From positions 248,001-312,000 of the forward strand of contig JALJCQ010000029.1 of NCBI GenBank assembly GCA_023091665.1: a stretch of 64,000 bases of DNA. Direction: 5' to 3'. The stretch comes from Pythium myriotylum. Its lineage: Eukaryota; Oomycota; Peronosporomycetes; Pythiales; Pythiaceae. Each line of letters starts with the position of its first letter. Position 1 is the first letter of the stretch. The notes under the pieces are model-generated. The model did not search any database, was not told the origin of the DNA, and worked only from the letters and a program-made list of their open reading frames with translations. This document shows, in pieces, positions 31,245 to 41,496 of this stretch. Both the position numbers and the translations under genes were made by a program.

Positions 31245-31338
31245 ACGCAGCCGTCGGCAGTGGATTAGAAAGCTGAGGATCTGCCCAATTCGTTCTTTAA
31301 CTTTGACTTTGAATGTAACGTCTATGCGTTGCACCGTT

Positions 31339-31370
<32 letters not shown>

Positions 31371-31480
31371 GGTGAAGGTGAAGTCTATTGAGCGTAAGTA
31401 CTGTACTCTAATAGCTGGAGCTCTATGCGTTCTTCGTTACTGTGAGTCAACGTGGCTAAGGGCGTTGCACCGTTATGAGT
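31339..31480 (+). repeat. dispersed repeat, copy 1
   Basis: An (ATG)n run (31339-31369) is followed by GAAGTCTATTGAG and then TAATAGCTGGAGCT and ACTGTGAGTCAACGTGGCTA. The same series is found at 32041, and partly at 37379. Short inverse matches (TAGACTCCAACTTTCATCAT) lie at 32251, 35185, 42090 and 50668. Confidence 0.55.
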
Positions 31481-32040
31481 CGTGCGCTCGGATATGATGA
31501 CCCTGTTGTCTACAGTGGGAAGCAGACTTCTACAGACATCTACGGTCCGTAGTGGCCTGTGATGTCTCTGTCTCGATCGCGGATGACAATCGGTCGCGAG
31601 CAACTGAAGTGCGCGCGCGGTGAAGCCCGTCTTCACTAAGCTCAGCCTAGTGAGCAAAGGTCTGACTCCAAACTAGAGATATTCTAGGCATATGATAATA
31701 CAGCAAAGAAAGACGATTTTTGTCCATGACTTTGGTCCCAGTTACTGCTTAGAACTTCATGTCCAGTCACCGTAACAGGAACCCGCCTCTGTACTCTCGT
31801 CTTCGTTACATCATTCGCAACTGATTACTCGTGGCTGTTCATCACCACTTGTTGGTACAAATGTACAGAGAAAGACGAAGATAACCAAGATGGTATCTAG
31901 GGGAGATGCGACAGCCATACACGTAGTAAAATGACCACATCAAGATTAGCGTAGTAAGCATCAATATGATTTGGGATATCGTTGTGGAGAAAACGAACGC
32001 AAATATGCGGTCCTAACGGCCACGAACCCCAGAGATCCAG

Positions 32041-32071
<31 letters not shown>

Positions 32072-32165
32072 GTGACGTCTATTGAGAGCAATAAACGCAC
32101 CCTAATCGCTGGAGCTTGGTGTTGTGCTCCTTGTCTTTACTGTGCGTCAAGTTGGCTAGCTACCC
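32041..32165 (+). repeat. dispersed repeat, copy 2
   Basis: A (GAT)n run, then GGAGGTGACGTCTATTGAG, CCTAATCGCTGGAGCT and ACTGTGCGTCAAGTTGGCTA. It aligns with copy 1 over about 120 bp with scattered differences. Confidence 0.55.
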
Positions 32166-33012
32166 CGAGGTCCTTGTCCATGGCACATAAGTACACAAGT
32201 CTGGATGACTCGCAGTTGGGGCCACTTGATGGAGAGCTGTTCGCACAGACGTAACGCAGTAGACTCCAACTTTCATCATCAACTTGATCGAGAACAAGAA
32301 TTGCGATTAAATTCAATCAGATACCAGTTGGTGATGGAGACTTCAACGTACGGGTGTGATAGTGTAGTGTCTGACTCACTGCGCCATTAAAACAGAAGAT
32401 TACCCTCTGGTCGAGCGATTCATCTTTGTGTCCATCCTCTGCCCAGACCCCCCTTGCGTCATACCTTCTGGAAACCCCTCGTCCATGAACCGAATCCAAG
32501 CGAAGAGACACGTATTGTTGAGTTGTGTTGGCTGACAATGAATCTTGCTTATCTCGAAAAGGTGGCGATGACGACTACGCGCTGGCGGTGAAGAAGTAGA
32601 AGTTCAGCACTTTTTCTCGGCTGGACCAAGTTCTGATCAAGTTCTTCTCGAAACAGGAATGTCCCGAGAATGGTTTCATCGAATGCCAAGGACAGGATTA
32701 TTTGGGCTATGATCAACCATCACCACATCAGCAGTTTCTAGCTTACCATTGATGGGCTAGACGCTATACAGCATGGTTCCGAGAGTCGATATTGAGCCAC
32801 AATTTTCCATAGCTAAATCCCACGTTTGGATATACTCCAAGATCTTGAACGGCAAGGTCAAATCCATCACGAGGGTTGTACGCTTGATGGCCGCGCAGGT
32901 CCGGAAAACTATCCGCGTTCGCGTGCGAACGAAACGTCGCACGCTGCGAAATCCTGACCGTCGCTGCAACATTTGATGTCTGTGTTATTACCAAGTCGTC
33001 CAGCGGCTGGAT

Positions 33013-33054
33013 GGACCCATACTCGGAGAATTCTAACACTCCGAGTATGGGTCC
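33013..33054. repeat. 16-bp hairpin
   Basis: Perfect inverted repeat: GGACCCATACTCGGAG at 33013-33028 and its complement at 33039-33054, with a 10-base loop AATTCTAACA. It lies in non-coding sequence; no T-run follows. Confidence 0.85.
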
Positions 33055-33594
33055 GTCTTCAACGACAGCCGTATCGAGTGCGCTACGATGGAGTATTACT
33101 CAATCCGTAATGTATTCGCTAATTGATCTGGAGAACACGTTGAGATCCCATCTGTTTTTTCAATTGTCACAGTGTGCAAGAGAGTTGTTGTTGGTCTAAC
33201 TCCCAACCCTCTTGCACTCGGCTGTCCAGTCCGAGATCGTAGCCCGTGACTTGACAACTCGGTCACCCCAAGACTGTTTGCTTCAACGATTTTGAAAGGA
33301 CGTCACTGCTGCAGAGCGAACAGTTATCCAGGACCATTTCATATGCTCTGAAATTCGCTTAGTTCAGCGAAACAACTAGTTATTGCAACCGCGAGCACGG
33401 CGAATCAGACAGGGCATGCAAAACGACATCAAAAACTCGACATGATGAGTGCTTCTGGGTTGCAAGAGGAATGTCATTCGACCGCTTTGCTGCGAACGCT
33501 TTTTCGAGGCACGACAAGAAGGCTCAGTGGCTATGAGTAAACCAAGCCGCCCGTTTCGCACTTGAGAGTTCACAGGCAACAGTTGAGTTCTACG

Positions 33595-34215
33595 ATGAGC
33601 CACATATCCCAATCAACCGTCGTAGCAGCAATGTGCGTCAGTTTTCCGAGTCAAGGAGTGTGGTCACCAGCTGAGCACGAACGCTTTCTCCAGGCGATCG
33701 CAGAGTACCCTCGTGGTCCGTGGACACTCATTCAGGAACGCATTGGTACTCGGTCGGTCCGGCAAGTCCAAACTCATGCACGCAAGTATCAACTTAAATT
33801 GGTGCGCCATCAGCGTGGCCTAAGAAAACACAAAACCAAGCTCTCGCGCGTCGAGCACCGCATCGACAATGCACGGGCGAACGAGGTTAGCGATTGGCCT
33901 CCCCGTAGAAATCGGCGCTCAATACCACGCCCGTCACCTTCTCCAGCTGCAAGTGTGTCCTCGGATTTACCGGAAGCACATCAGTTGGACTGCGGTGATG
34001 CAGATAATCTTTACGCGCACGAGTTCTGCTCCCCCGCGCAGTTGCGTCTTACTAGTTACGATCCACTACCGTTCGATGGAAATCGGTGCGTCGACTCGGC
34101 GAGTATCCTGGAATCTTTGCACTTCCTCCAAACCAGCGGGTTGTTTGATGAAAACGATCTCAACGATTCTGCAGTTCAGCTCTCGTTCGGTCCTTGTGTG
34201 GTGAGCGAGAACTGA
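33595..34215 (+). CDS. MYB-related transcription factor, SHAQKYF-like, copy 1
   Basis: Single exon, 206 residues from the ATG at 33595. There is one MYB repeat (about residues 22-70) with Trp residues in GVWSPAEHERF and GPWTLI, ending in THARKYQLKL, a variant of the SHAQKYF class. These bind DNA as single repeats in plants and oomycetes. It is followed by the conserved linker SRVEHRID and WPPRRNRR, then a Ser/Pro-rich spacer and a conserved C-terminal block YDPLPFD...ILESLHFLQTSGLFDEND. The same three-part layout occurs in four more genes in this window. It is probably nuclear; target genes are unknown. Confidence 0.85.
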   Translation: MSHISQSTVVAAMCVSFPSQGVWSPAEHERFLQAIAEYPRGPWTLIQERIGTRSVRQVQTHARKYQLKLVRHQRGLRKHKTKLSRVEHRIDNARANEVSDWPPRRNRRSIPRPSPSPAASVSSDLPEAHQLDCGDADNLYAHEFCSPAQLRLTSYDPLPFDGNRCVDSASILESLHFLQTSGLFDENDLNDSAVQLSFGPCVVSEN

Positions 34216-35729
34216 ACTCCATTCTATCCTTGTGTAATAGCTCATTTCATGCCGATGCCGATGGATCTTCGGATTGCTGGGTATCAAACAGACTGCTGTC
34301 ACCAACTCGTTCCCTTGAAACTTTCAAGATGGGATGAAGTCAGTGGTTATCCTTCAGTAACGAAAGCCTGGAGATAAAAAGTGAGACTCGCATGGGATTT
34401 CCTTGTGGTAGGGTGTACAACAGCATATCAAATCAACCAAATATCCATTGATGTAGCTCTCGTGTTCCGGGGTTTGCTATCTGGCTCTCATTTACTGGAT
34501 GACTTCAAGAAGAAAGCATAAACTTGACTTATCGATTATGGCTACCGTCATTATGGAAAGACTGCTGCAAGTGCTTCCTGTGACTCGTTGGCGTGGGCAT
34601 ACACCACTGATTTCCCAAAAAGTGGTGTCATGGAAGCTTGCGGCCACGCCTTCTAGAAGAATCTTGACTGTCTTTGTGACAACAAACCTTCATTCTGTCC
34701 ACATTAACCAAGTTGTCATGTTGTCTCCTCTGACCACAGATGTTTAAGTCCCTCTGTCCGACAAACAAACCGTCTGCCGTTCGCCGACTGTCTTGTTCGG
34801 AGGAACCTTCACTCCCTCCGAGATCAGGTTGAAGCGTAACCAATCGATGTCGGTTGGTTACGCTTTGTTGCTCTGGCTCACACCAAGCGGTTGGAAAGGA
34901 CCTGTGTTGGCAAATGCCGAGAGTCTTGTAGGAGTCTACCTATGTCCACTACCGAACCGAATGGTGTGATATCAAAATTTTCGGTATGGCTCTAACGTTA
35001 CAATGAATTGGATTTAAGATGATGTGGTGACTGTACACGAAGCATCAGCTTACTTTTCTAGTTTGGGGATCATCATAATCGTTCACAAATGCGTGTGTGG
35101 AGACACAAGACGACATGTACACGAACGCACTGCAGGTGAGGTAACTGCTAAATTCCTCGGGGCATAGCAGTGCGAAGTATACCACGTAATTCAATTGTCT
35201 CCAACTTTCATCATCATCAGCATTGCAATGATTTCGCGGGCCTACATTTGCTGTTAGTGCTCAGCACTGATGTCTTCGTAGCGTTTGTGAGTCTGCCCAG
35301 TGTGAACTTCACTCTAGACGACTTTAGGTCAAGATTTCGCTACAACCGATTTCACGTCCTTGAGCGAAAGCAGACAGGAGACATCTGACTACAGTATTGA
35401 TTGAGTCTACTTCGCTCCGATTCGCTAAAACCTCCGCTGATGCGTTGCCCATGTATATAGGGTCCGAGGCGCATCTTTCACCTCACTGTTCCCAGGAAAA
35501 ATCCTGCTTCAGATGGGAACTTTCGCGCCAACTAGATCTCGATATTTTGTTTTCTATAAGAACATCATTGTGGGCAAGCTTCGATGTGCAAGTTCAAGCA
35601 AGCAATCCATCGTCTCCTTGCCCCCCCCCCCCCCCTTCCTCCCCGCAAATCAGCGTGGGCATTGTTCATTGCAGCTTTTGCCACATACCCGTCGAGTCCG
35701 ACTACTCAGTCACCCAAATCTACACCCGA
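34216..35729. other. intergenic
   Basis: One and a half kb between a MYB gene and the alcohol dehydrogenase. It holds a 12-bp hairpin (34832-34865), a short edge of the dispersed repeat (35185-35220), and a C-run of about 18 bases near 35619-35635. An open frame continues upstream of the dehydrogenase to 35397 but has no support. Confidence 0.45.
34832..34865. repeat. 12-bp hairpin
   Basis: AAGCGTAACCAA at 34832-34843 and its exact complement at 34854-34865, loop of 10 bases. Confidence 0.8.
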
Positions 35730-36776
35730 ATGAATGCCCGTCGCACCGTCAAGGCTCTCGCTGCCTACGAACCAGGTCTCGAGGTGAAGCCCTTCGAGTA
35801 CGTGTCACGCCCACTTGGACCGAATGACGTGGAAGTTGCCATATCCCATTGCGGCGTCTGCGGCTCCGATCTCCATACTATCTCAGGCGGATGGGGCCCG
35901 GCAAACTGGCCCGTTGTGCCTGGCCACGAGATTGTCGGAACGATCACTGCGATCGGACAAACCGTTAAGACGTTTTCGATAGGCGACCGCGTTGGTGTCG
36001 GAGCGATCGTACTCTCGTGTGGGGACAAGAAGAGCTGTCTTGCCTGCGCGACAGACGACGAGTCACTCTGCCCAAAGGCAATTGGCACTTTCAACAGCGT
36101 GTATGCGGACGGCGAGAAGTCTTACGGGGGATATGCTGACTACATTCGAGTTGACGCCAATTACGCCTTCAAAATCCCCATTACGATTCCATCGGAACTC
36201 GCTGCACCTTTGCTTTGCGCCGGATTGACAGTGTACACCCCGCTGAAGGCCTACGTGCAGCCTGGCATGCGTGTTGGTGTCGTGGGTATCGGCGGCCTCG
36301 GTCATCTAGCGATCCAGTTTGCCAAAGCCCTAGACGCGTCGCCCGCTGCTTTCTCACATTCACCAAGCAAGGAGCAATTGGCGCGGGGTCTAGGAGCTGA
36401 AGATTTCGTGGTACTTAGTAACCCCGAGCACGTCGCCAAGGCAGCTCAATCGGTCGATGTTTTGCTGCTTACGGCTGATGCGAGCAATCAGCCCTATGAC
36501 CAATATCTTACCTGCATCAAGAAAGGTGGCAAAATGGTGGTCCTCGGGGTTCCAAACGACAAAATCCAGATCACGCCATTCAACTTGATTCTGAGTAAGG
36601 TATCGATCGTGGGCAGCTCCCTAGGCGGCCTTTGCGGAACCAGGGATATGCTCGATCTCGCCGCAAAGAAGAACGTTGTCCCTGTGATTCAGAAGCTCCC
36701 AATGATCGAGGCTAACCGAGGAATTGCGTTGGTGAATGACGGAAAGGCTCGCTTCCGTGTTGTATTGGAGAATTGA
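35730..36776 (+). CDS. zinc-dependent alcohol dehydrogenase, cinnamyl-alcohol-dehydrogenase type
   Basis: Single exon, 348 residues from the ATG at 35730, the usual length for this MDR subfamily. It oxidises alcohols or reduces aldehydes with NADP(H). The catalytic zinc ligands are the Cys of HCGVCGSDLH and the His of GHE (VVPGHEIVGTI). The structural zinc loop has four Cys (SCGDKKSCLACATDDESLC), slightly longer than usual between the first two. The Rossmann nucleotide motif is GVVGIGGLGHLAIQFAKAL. Closest by eye to the CAD/YahK/ADH6-7 group with broad aldehyde reductase activity; the substrate is not predictable. A C-run lies about 100 bp upstream. Confidence 0.93.
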   Translation: MNARRTVKALAAYEPGLEVKPFEYVSRPLGPNDVEVAISHCGVCGSDLHTISGGWGPANWPVVPGHEIVGTITAIGQTVKTFSIGDRVGVGAIVLSCGDKKSCLACATDDESLCPKAIGTFNSVYADGEKSYGGYADYIRVDANYAFKIPITIPSELAAPLLCAGLTVYTPLKAYVQPGMRVGVVGIGGLGHLAIQFAKALDASPAAFSHSPSKEQLARGLGAEDFVVLSNPEHVAKAAQSVDVLLLTADASNQPYDQYLTCIKKGGKMVVLGVPNDKIQITPFNLILSKVSIVGSSLGGLCGTRDMLDLAAKKNVVPVIQKLPMIEANRGIALVNDGKARFRVVLEN

Positions 36777-38212
36777 GGGAATGCTAGCTGTGGGTCAAAC
36801 TGTGGAAGTCTCGTACTCGCAACTCTTGTGGGCGCGGTGCTTCGTCTTGCTCGAATACAGGATGCCTCTGGTTGGCTCATATTTTGGTAGACAAGGAGAT
36901 GTTCTGCACAATTGATGAGGATATGCCCATAATCAGCTTGGAAGTTTGAAATTGTTCTCTCAAGGCCTTAGGATGTAAAGACTTGTTTGAAAAGAACAAC
37001 AAAATACACAATGAGAAGCACTCAGTAAATTGCCCGTTTACTATGTAAGCAGAGTCGCGGCGGTCTGCAAGTCCATTTTTTTGCCATTGCGTACGTGTGA
37101 CGTATACTTAGGACTTTGATTTATTGATAGCAGACGCCCTCCGGGAGGCCACTCCTTACAAAGAAAAAAAAACTCTTGTGAACTTGTCGTTTTCAGTTGC
37201 TCACTCTGGGGCACCAGGTCTATTGAGACGCTAGATTCACCTAACGAACGTAAGGGAGAGTGTTCATTGCACGCGCACCTGGGAGTGGACTCCGCCCAGT
37301 CAGTGGATGGTGGGCCGACGCGGTTTGCAGCTGGAGTTGCTTGCTGGCGCAAGAGAATCGACTCGGTGCTTCACACATAATGATGATGCAAATGAAGTCT
37401 ATTGAGTTCAACGAGGTGAATCCTAATAGCTTGGCGACGCTCGGTGTGGGTCCTGCTAGCGCTCAACGCAGTCGGTATCGGTGGACCACCACGGACGCAG
37501 GTCTGTAGCGAGCATGTGACGAAGGTCAGAGTGGGCTTCACACACAATATTACAATCGTATTAAGATATATTATGGTTCAGGGACTTCCGGTAAGGCTTC
37601 GGTGCAAGCTGTCGACAACAAACTCAATCGAGTACCTAACGATACGTGACTGGTGCTTTGCCCTGTCTACTATCCATCGTCGGAGGGTATCGACTGATCA
37701 AATCAACTTCATACATCTAATAATATCAAACCGTCTCTATAGACGCATTCTCGAGCATGACTCGTCTGTGAATTCGAGAACAAGTACTGTACCATATTTG
37801 AAAAACCACATGCTGCAATCACGCTTGTCCATCAGAAACGGCGGAGTTGCTTACCGCCCCGAGAAGCTTACGGAAACACAACACGTTGTTGTGCTCCGCA
37901 CATCCTGGCATCAACCGGATCCCCTGGCGTGCAATACCGACTTTTTTTCAGACAGGACGAACAAGGAGGGTCTGGAGCATTGCTTTGATGAGTGGATCTG
38001 GTTTGCAACAAGATTCGTAGACAAACCGCGTTGAACCCGGATGGTGGGACGACGTCTCCATCCCAGAGCATGGAAGCGACCAAGAAAAAGTTCGTTGCCA
38101 CGACAATGGAGGGAAACTTGATTCGTTGATTCACGAGGTCCTTCAAGTCGAACCGTCAGAGCCGTAGCTTCGCTCAAATGGTGACACATTTCAATCAACC
38201 ACGAGAACAACT
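36777..38212. other. intergenic with third copy of the dispersed repeat
   Basis: No gene is recognised. A 196-codon frame at 37444-38034 has no motif and low-quality composition. Confidence 0.45.
37379..37450 (+). repeat. dispersed repeat, copy 3 (short)
   Basis: Contains ATGATGATGCAAATGAAGTC continuing into TATTGAG, then AATCCTAATAGCT and GCTCGGTG, in the same order as copies 1 and 2. Confidence 0.45.
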
Positions 38213-38761
38213 ATGGCCGCGATCATTTCGACACAGGGAATGTGGTCTCCCGACGAACACGAAAGATTCCTCGAAGCAATTGCGCTCTATCCTCAAGGGC
38301 CTTGGACGCTGATCACAGAACACGTGGGAACACGATCCGTCCGACAAGTGCAGACTCACGCGCGCAAGTATCAACACAAACTGATACGGCACGAGCGCGG
38401 CTTAGCGAAGAACAGGACCAGAGTGTCTCGTGTCGAGCACCGTATGGATAGAACGACTGCAGAGTACTCGATGAATTGGCCACCCCGTCGTTCACGCCGC
38501 ACAGTTGGTCCGCGGTCGCTATCCCCACCGGCAAGACTCGATGCTGACACTGCACCACCATCTCGCTCGGCTTCCTTTACGGAGTCCGACTTGTCGCTAC
38601 GCTCGCATGAAAATCAGCAGTGCACTGACGACATCGATCCGCTTCCGTTTGAAGTGGCTCAGGGAATCGACGTGGTAAGCTTGATAGAAACCCTCCAGTT
38701 CCTTGAGGTTAGCGGGTTGCTCGACGATGACACCACCGAAGGTGAACCGAGAATCGTGTAA
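38213..38761 (+). CDS. MYB-related transcription factor, SHAQKYF-like, copy 2
   Basis: Single exon, 182 residues. The MYB repeat starts at MWSPDEHERFLEAIALYPQG with the second Trp in GPWTLI and the end motif THARKYQHKL. The linker SRVEHRMDRTT with WPPRRSRR follows. The C-terminal block is IDPLPFE...LIETLQFLEVSGLLDDD. It is the most compact of the five copies and shows the minimal architecture: a DNA-binding repeat, a basic linker and a short conserved acidic end that may be an activation or partner-binding motif (inference). Confidence 0.86.
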   Translation: MAAIISTQGMWSPDEHERFLEAIALYPQGPWTLITEHVGTRSVRQVQTHARKYQHKLIRHERGLAKNRTRVSRVEHRMDRTTAEYSMNWPPRRSRRTVGPRSLSPPARLDADTAPPSRSASFTESDLSLRSHENQQCTDDIDPLPFEVAQGIDVVSLIETLQFLEVSGLLDDDTTEGEPRIV

Positions 38762-40989
38762 TTGCAGCGAATGCGTGGGCTGTCTAATAAATAGTCGGTC
38801 GGGTTTGAAGGCTTCTTTCGCGTATACTATCTTTCCATTCTCATATCAAGTGTATTTTATTGAGCTTATCCGTGCCAGGGCTGTTGACTCGACCCGGTCT
38901 TCTTCGTTCCTGCACACGCAGTTATCCGTGAATTTGCTAGCATCAACCAAGGGTAATCGTTTGCTACCAATAGGTTCACTGTCAGCCAGCGTTCCCGCGA
39001 TCGGACAAAATTGTGCCAAGCTAATGAGCCCGTGAGAATGGTCCAGCTATGTCAAACGACCTTGAACTCTACGAAGACAGACTAAGGAAACGAGACTGTC
39101 AATCCGTAGCAAACGCAAGAGCACTAATGTTGGAATAACCGACCACTGTTTGTGCTTCTAGTGGGGCCATTGCGACATCACTTGAAGGGCGCAATGAAGG
39201 CAGTTTCAAGGCACCAAAGAGTTGCTTGGGCACCACGAGAATACTGGCTTTTTTATGGACGTCCATCATCACTCGACGCGTGTTGTGGCCTGTCTATGTA
39301 CTTCTGGAAGATATTTGCGTGCGTTGAACGGAGACCAGACCATGTTCAAAGAAACACGTCGCCGGTGCCGTAGAGTGGACTTCAGCCAGCTTCCTGCCAC
39401 CCTCGACCAGATGAGTAGCGTTTCCTGGAAATCGAGCCATGACGGTGTCGTGCTGGTGGTCTGATTCGCAGAAAACTACGAATGGCGAGCATACTGGTAA
39501 ACATTGTCCTTTGTCCTCAATAACCTCAATGAGTTCAAATAGACAGTAGAATTGCATTCGCTATAGCCGCTGAGCCCCACACTATTGAGAGGAAGTGTTG
39601 TTTCCTTTCAAGATGCAGAAGGTGCGTAGACACTTCTGAAGCTCGCCCGCACAACAATATCTCGATTTTTCAGCGATGCGACCATTCGATCTCTCCACGA
39701 ACCGGCTAAGCTCAAAAACGCGTGATAGTGCCGTAAATCGGGAAGAGCGACTGCTGGTATCGCCAGTATAGACAATGGAGGCCGCGATTCGATCGACGAA
39801 TTCGATGGGTGGTGTTATTGCAGACCTGGCACGATGGCGAGACAATGTGTAACGATCCAGATCCTCCCATACATGTCATCACGTTAGAAGTGGAAGTAAT
39901 TGATTGAGTTCCTCAAACTTAGACTCAAAGCTTCGCGCTCGCATGGATTGAGTTATCTATCCCTGGTCGTCAGCTGCTCGTATTGTGGGTGACAGATTCT
40001 GTGTGTTCAATGCAATTGGACACAAAAGTTACATCTCGAGTCTGTAATGATGTCGTTCACATCGGTCGACATCGTCATCATATGTTGCACAAATTTACTT
40101 GCTTGACCGACAGCAGAATCTCGGGGCTGATCCAGATCGTTCTAGAAACACTACGGTCGGGTATTGATGTTTTCCATCACAGATCCTTTAAGACACTTGT
40201 AACAGTGTCCGGACAAGTTTAACGACCAGTTTCCGAGCACAGAACCACGTTTTCAGCACATCGAGAAAACACTGAGATAAAGTGACAATATCGTAAATGA
40301 CCTTTCCATGAAGTGCTGTATAGTGCAATTTGACTCCTCGGAATGACGTAGGAGCACCCAAAAACCCGCAAAGAACGATTTCAAACCCAAGAGTATTGGG
40401 TGGCACATGAGACTTTCCGTTCCCAACGCATCCCGCGCGTATATAAGGAGGGACGAGTGAGAGGCTAACACGACTGTATACAGTTGTTGTCGATGGACGT
40501 GATTTGCGATGGTATTTTGAGTGATGGTATGGCCAATTTCCCACGGGAAATCCACAAACTAGATGACCCTGTGGTGTGGATCGGGTGGCTTCTACCGGGA
40601 ATCGAGGGAACCTATCGTACTTTTTTTCTGGCGACAGGAAGAGAATGAAGCCGGTGAAACGAGTTCGAGACGAGGCACATCATCGTCGTCAACAGCTCGG
40701 TTCGATGCGTGCTTGGGAGACTCGTACATATATGTATCAAATCACCGAGCATTCTGTGATCAAAGCGGCCTTCAACATGGCCAAGCGATGGTCTAGGTTG
40801 TCACCCACAATCCGACCCAGTAAAAAGGATAGTTCGCGGGGGGTAATCGATCGTCTTCCATGATCGCCTTTTCGGCAGCGGCTTAATCCGCTCTATCTTG
40901 GCGGATACTGTCTGTAAAGCATTCTTACAAACCAATTGAACTTGTTGCAAGCACATACAAGAGATCAAAGCTAGCAACTATTCGCGCGG
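38762..40989. other. 2.2 kb intergenic
   Basis: No recognised gene. See the small TATA-associated frame at 40440. Other frames are short and featureless. Confidence 0.4.
40440..40648 (+). other. TATA-like box with a 51-codon open frame
   Basis: TATATAAG at 40440-40447 is followed 46 bases later by an ATG at 40493 that opens a frame of 51 codons, ending at 40648. The translation includes DDPVVWIGWLLPGIEGTYRT, which looks protein-like. A second frame continues just downstream (MKPVKRVRDEAHHRRQQLG from 40647). This could be a small gene, the relic of a larger one, or chance. Confidence 0.2.
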
Positions 40990-41496
40990 ATGACCTCATC
41001 TGCAACCAATAGCGGGATTTGGTCGGTCGATGAGCATGAGCGGTTCCTCGAAGCGATCGATTTGTATCCACTCGGCCCATGGAGTCGAATTACGGAGCAC
41101 ATCAGCTCGCGATCCGTTAAGCAAGTTCAAACCCATGCGCGAAAGTACGAGCATAAGCTACTACGCCATGCTCGGGGACTCCTCAAGAAGCGAACGAATC
41201 CAAATCGAGTTGAGCATCGCATGATCAAGACAACAGTTCGTCAGCCAATCGCCTGGGTATCGCGTCGGCTTCAACTCCCTAAACGCAGCAGTTTGGGTTC
41301 GGTCGATGGACCCAAGGAACCTGGATGCATGCGTTCAACGCAACTCGTGTCTGTATTGCCAATTTCATCAGACCTTGACGATTTCATTATCGACCCACTC
41401 CCGTTCCAGCCAAATGTACTGGATACCGATGATGATGGTATTTTACTAGAATCTTTACGGTTCCTCGAGTTCTGTGGCTTTAACGAGGGAAACTAG
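40990..41496 (+). CDS. MYB-related transcription factor, SHAQKYF-like, copy 3
   Basis: Single exon, 168 residues. The MYB repeat has IWSVDEHERFLEAIDLYPLG, the second Trp in GPWSRI, and ends THARKYEHKL. The linker is NRVEHRMIKTT. The WP pair of the next motif has become WV (AWVSRRLQL). The C-terminal block is IDPLPFQ...ILLESLRFLEFCGF, and the final Asp pair seen in the other copies is missing because the protein ends at GFNEGN. The DNA-contacting helix (SVKQVQTHARKY) differs by one Lys/Arg exchange from copies 1, 2 and 5. Confidence 0.85.
   Translation: MTSSATNSGIWSVDEHERFLEAIDLYPLGPWSRITEHISSRSVKQVQTHARKYEHKLLRHARGLLKKRTNPNRVEHRMIKTTVRQPIAWVSRRLQLPKRSSLGSVDGPKEPGCMRSTQLVSVLPISSDLDDFIIDPLPFQPNVLDTDDDGILLESLRFLEFCGFNEGN

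Larger units (their letters stand above)
31245..33594. other. 2.3 kb intergenic with repeat copies and a hairpin
   Basis: No credible gene. It contains two copies of a dispersed repeat (31339 and 32041), a short inverse copy of its edge (32251-32281) and a 16-bp hairpin (33013-33054). Confidence 0.5.

Noticed and set aside
31336..31372. ATG-run region as the start of a small coding gene
   Set aside because: The Met repeat is a microsatellite at the edge of a dispersed repeat, and a similar run recurs at 32041 in non-coding sequence.
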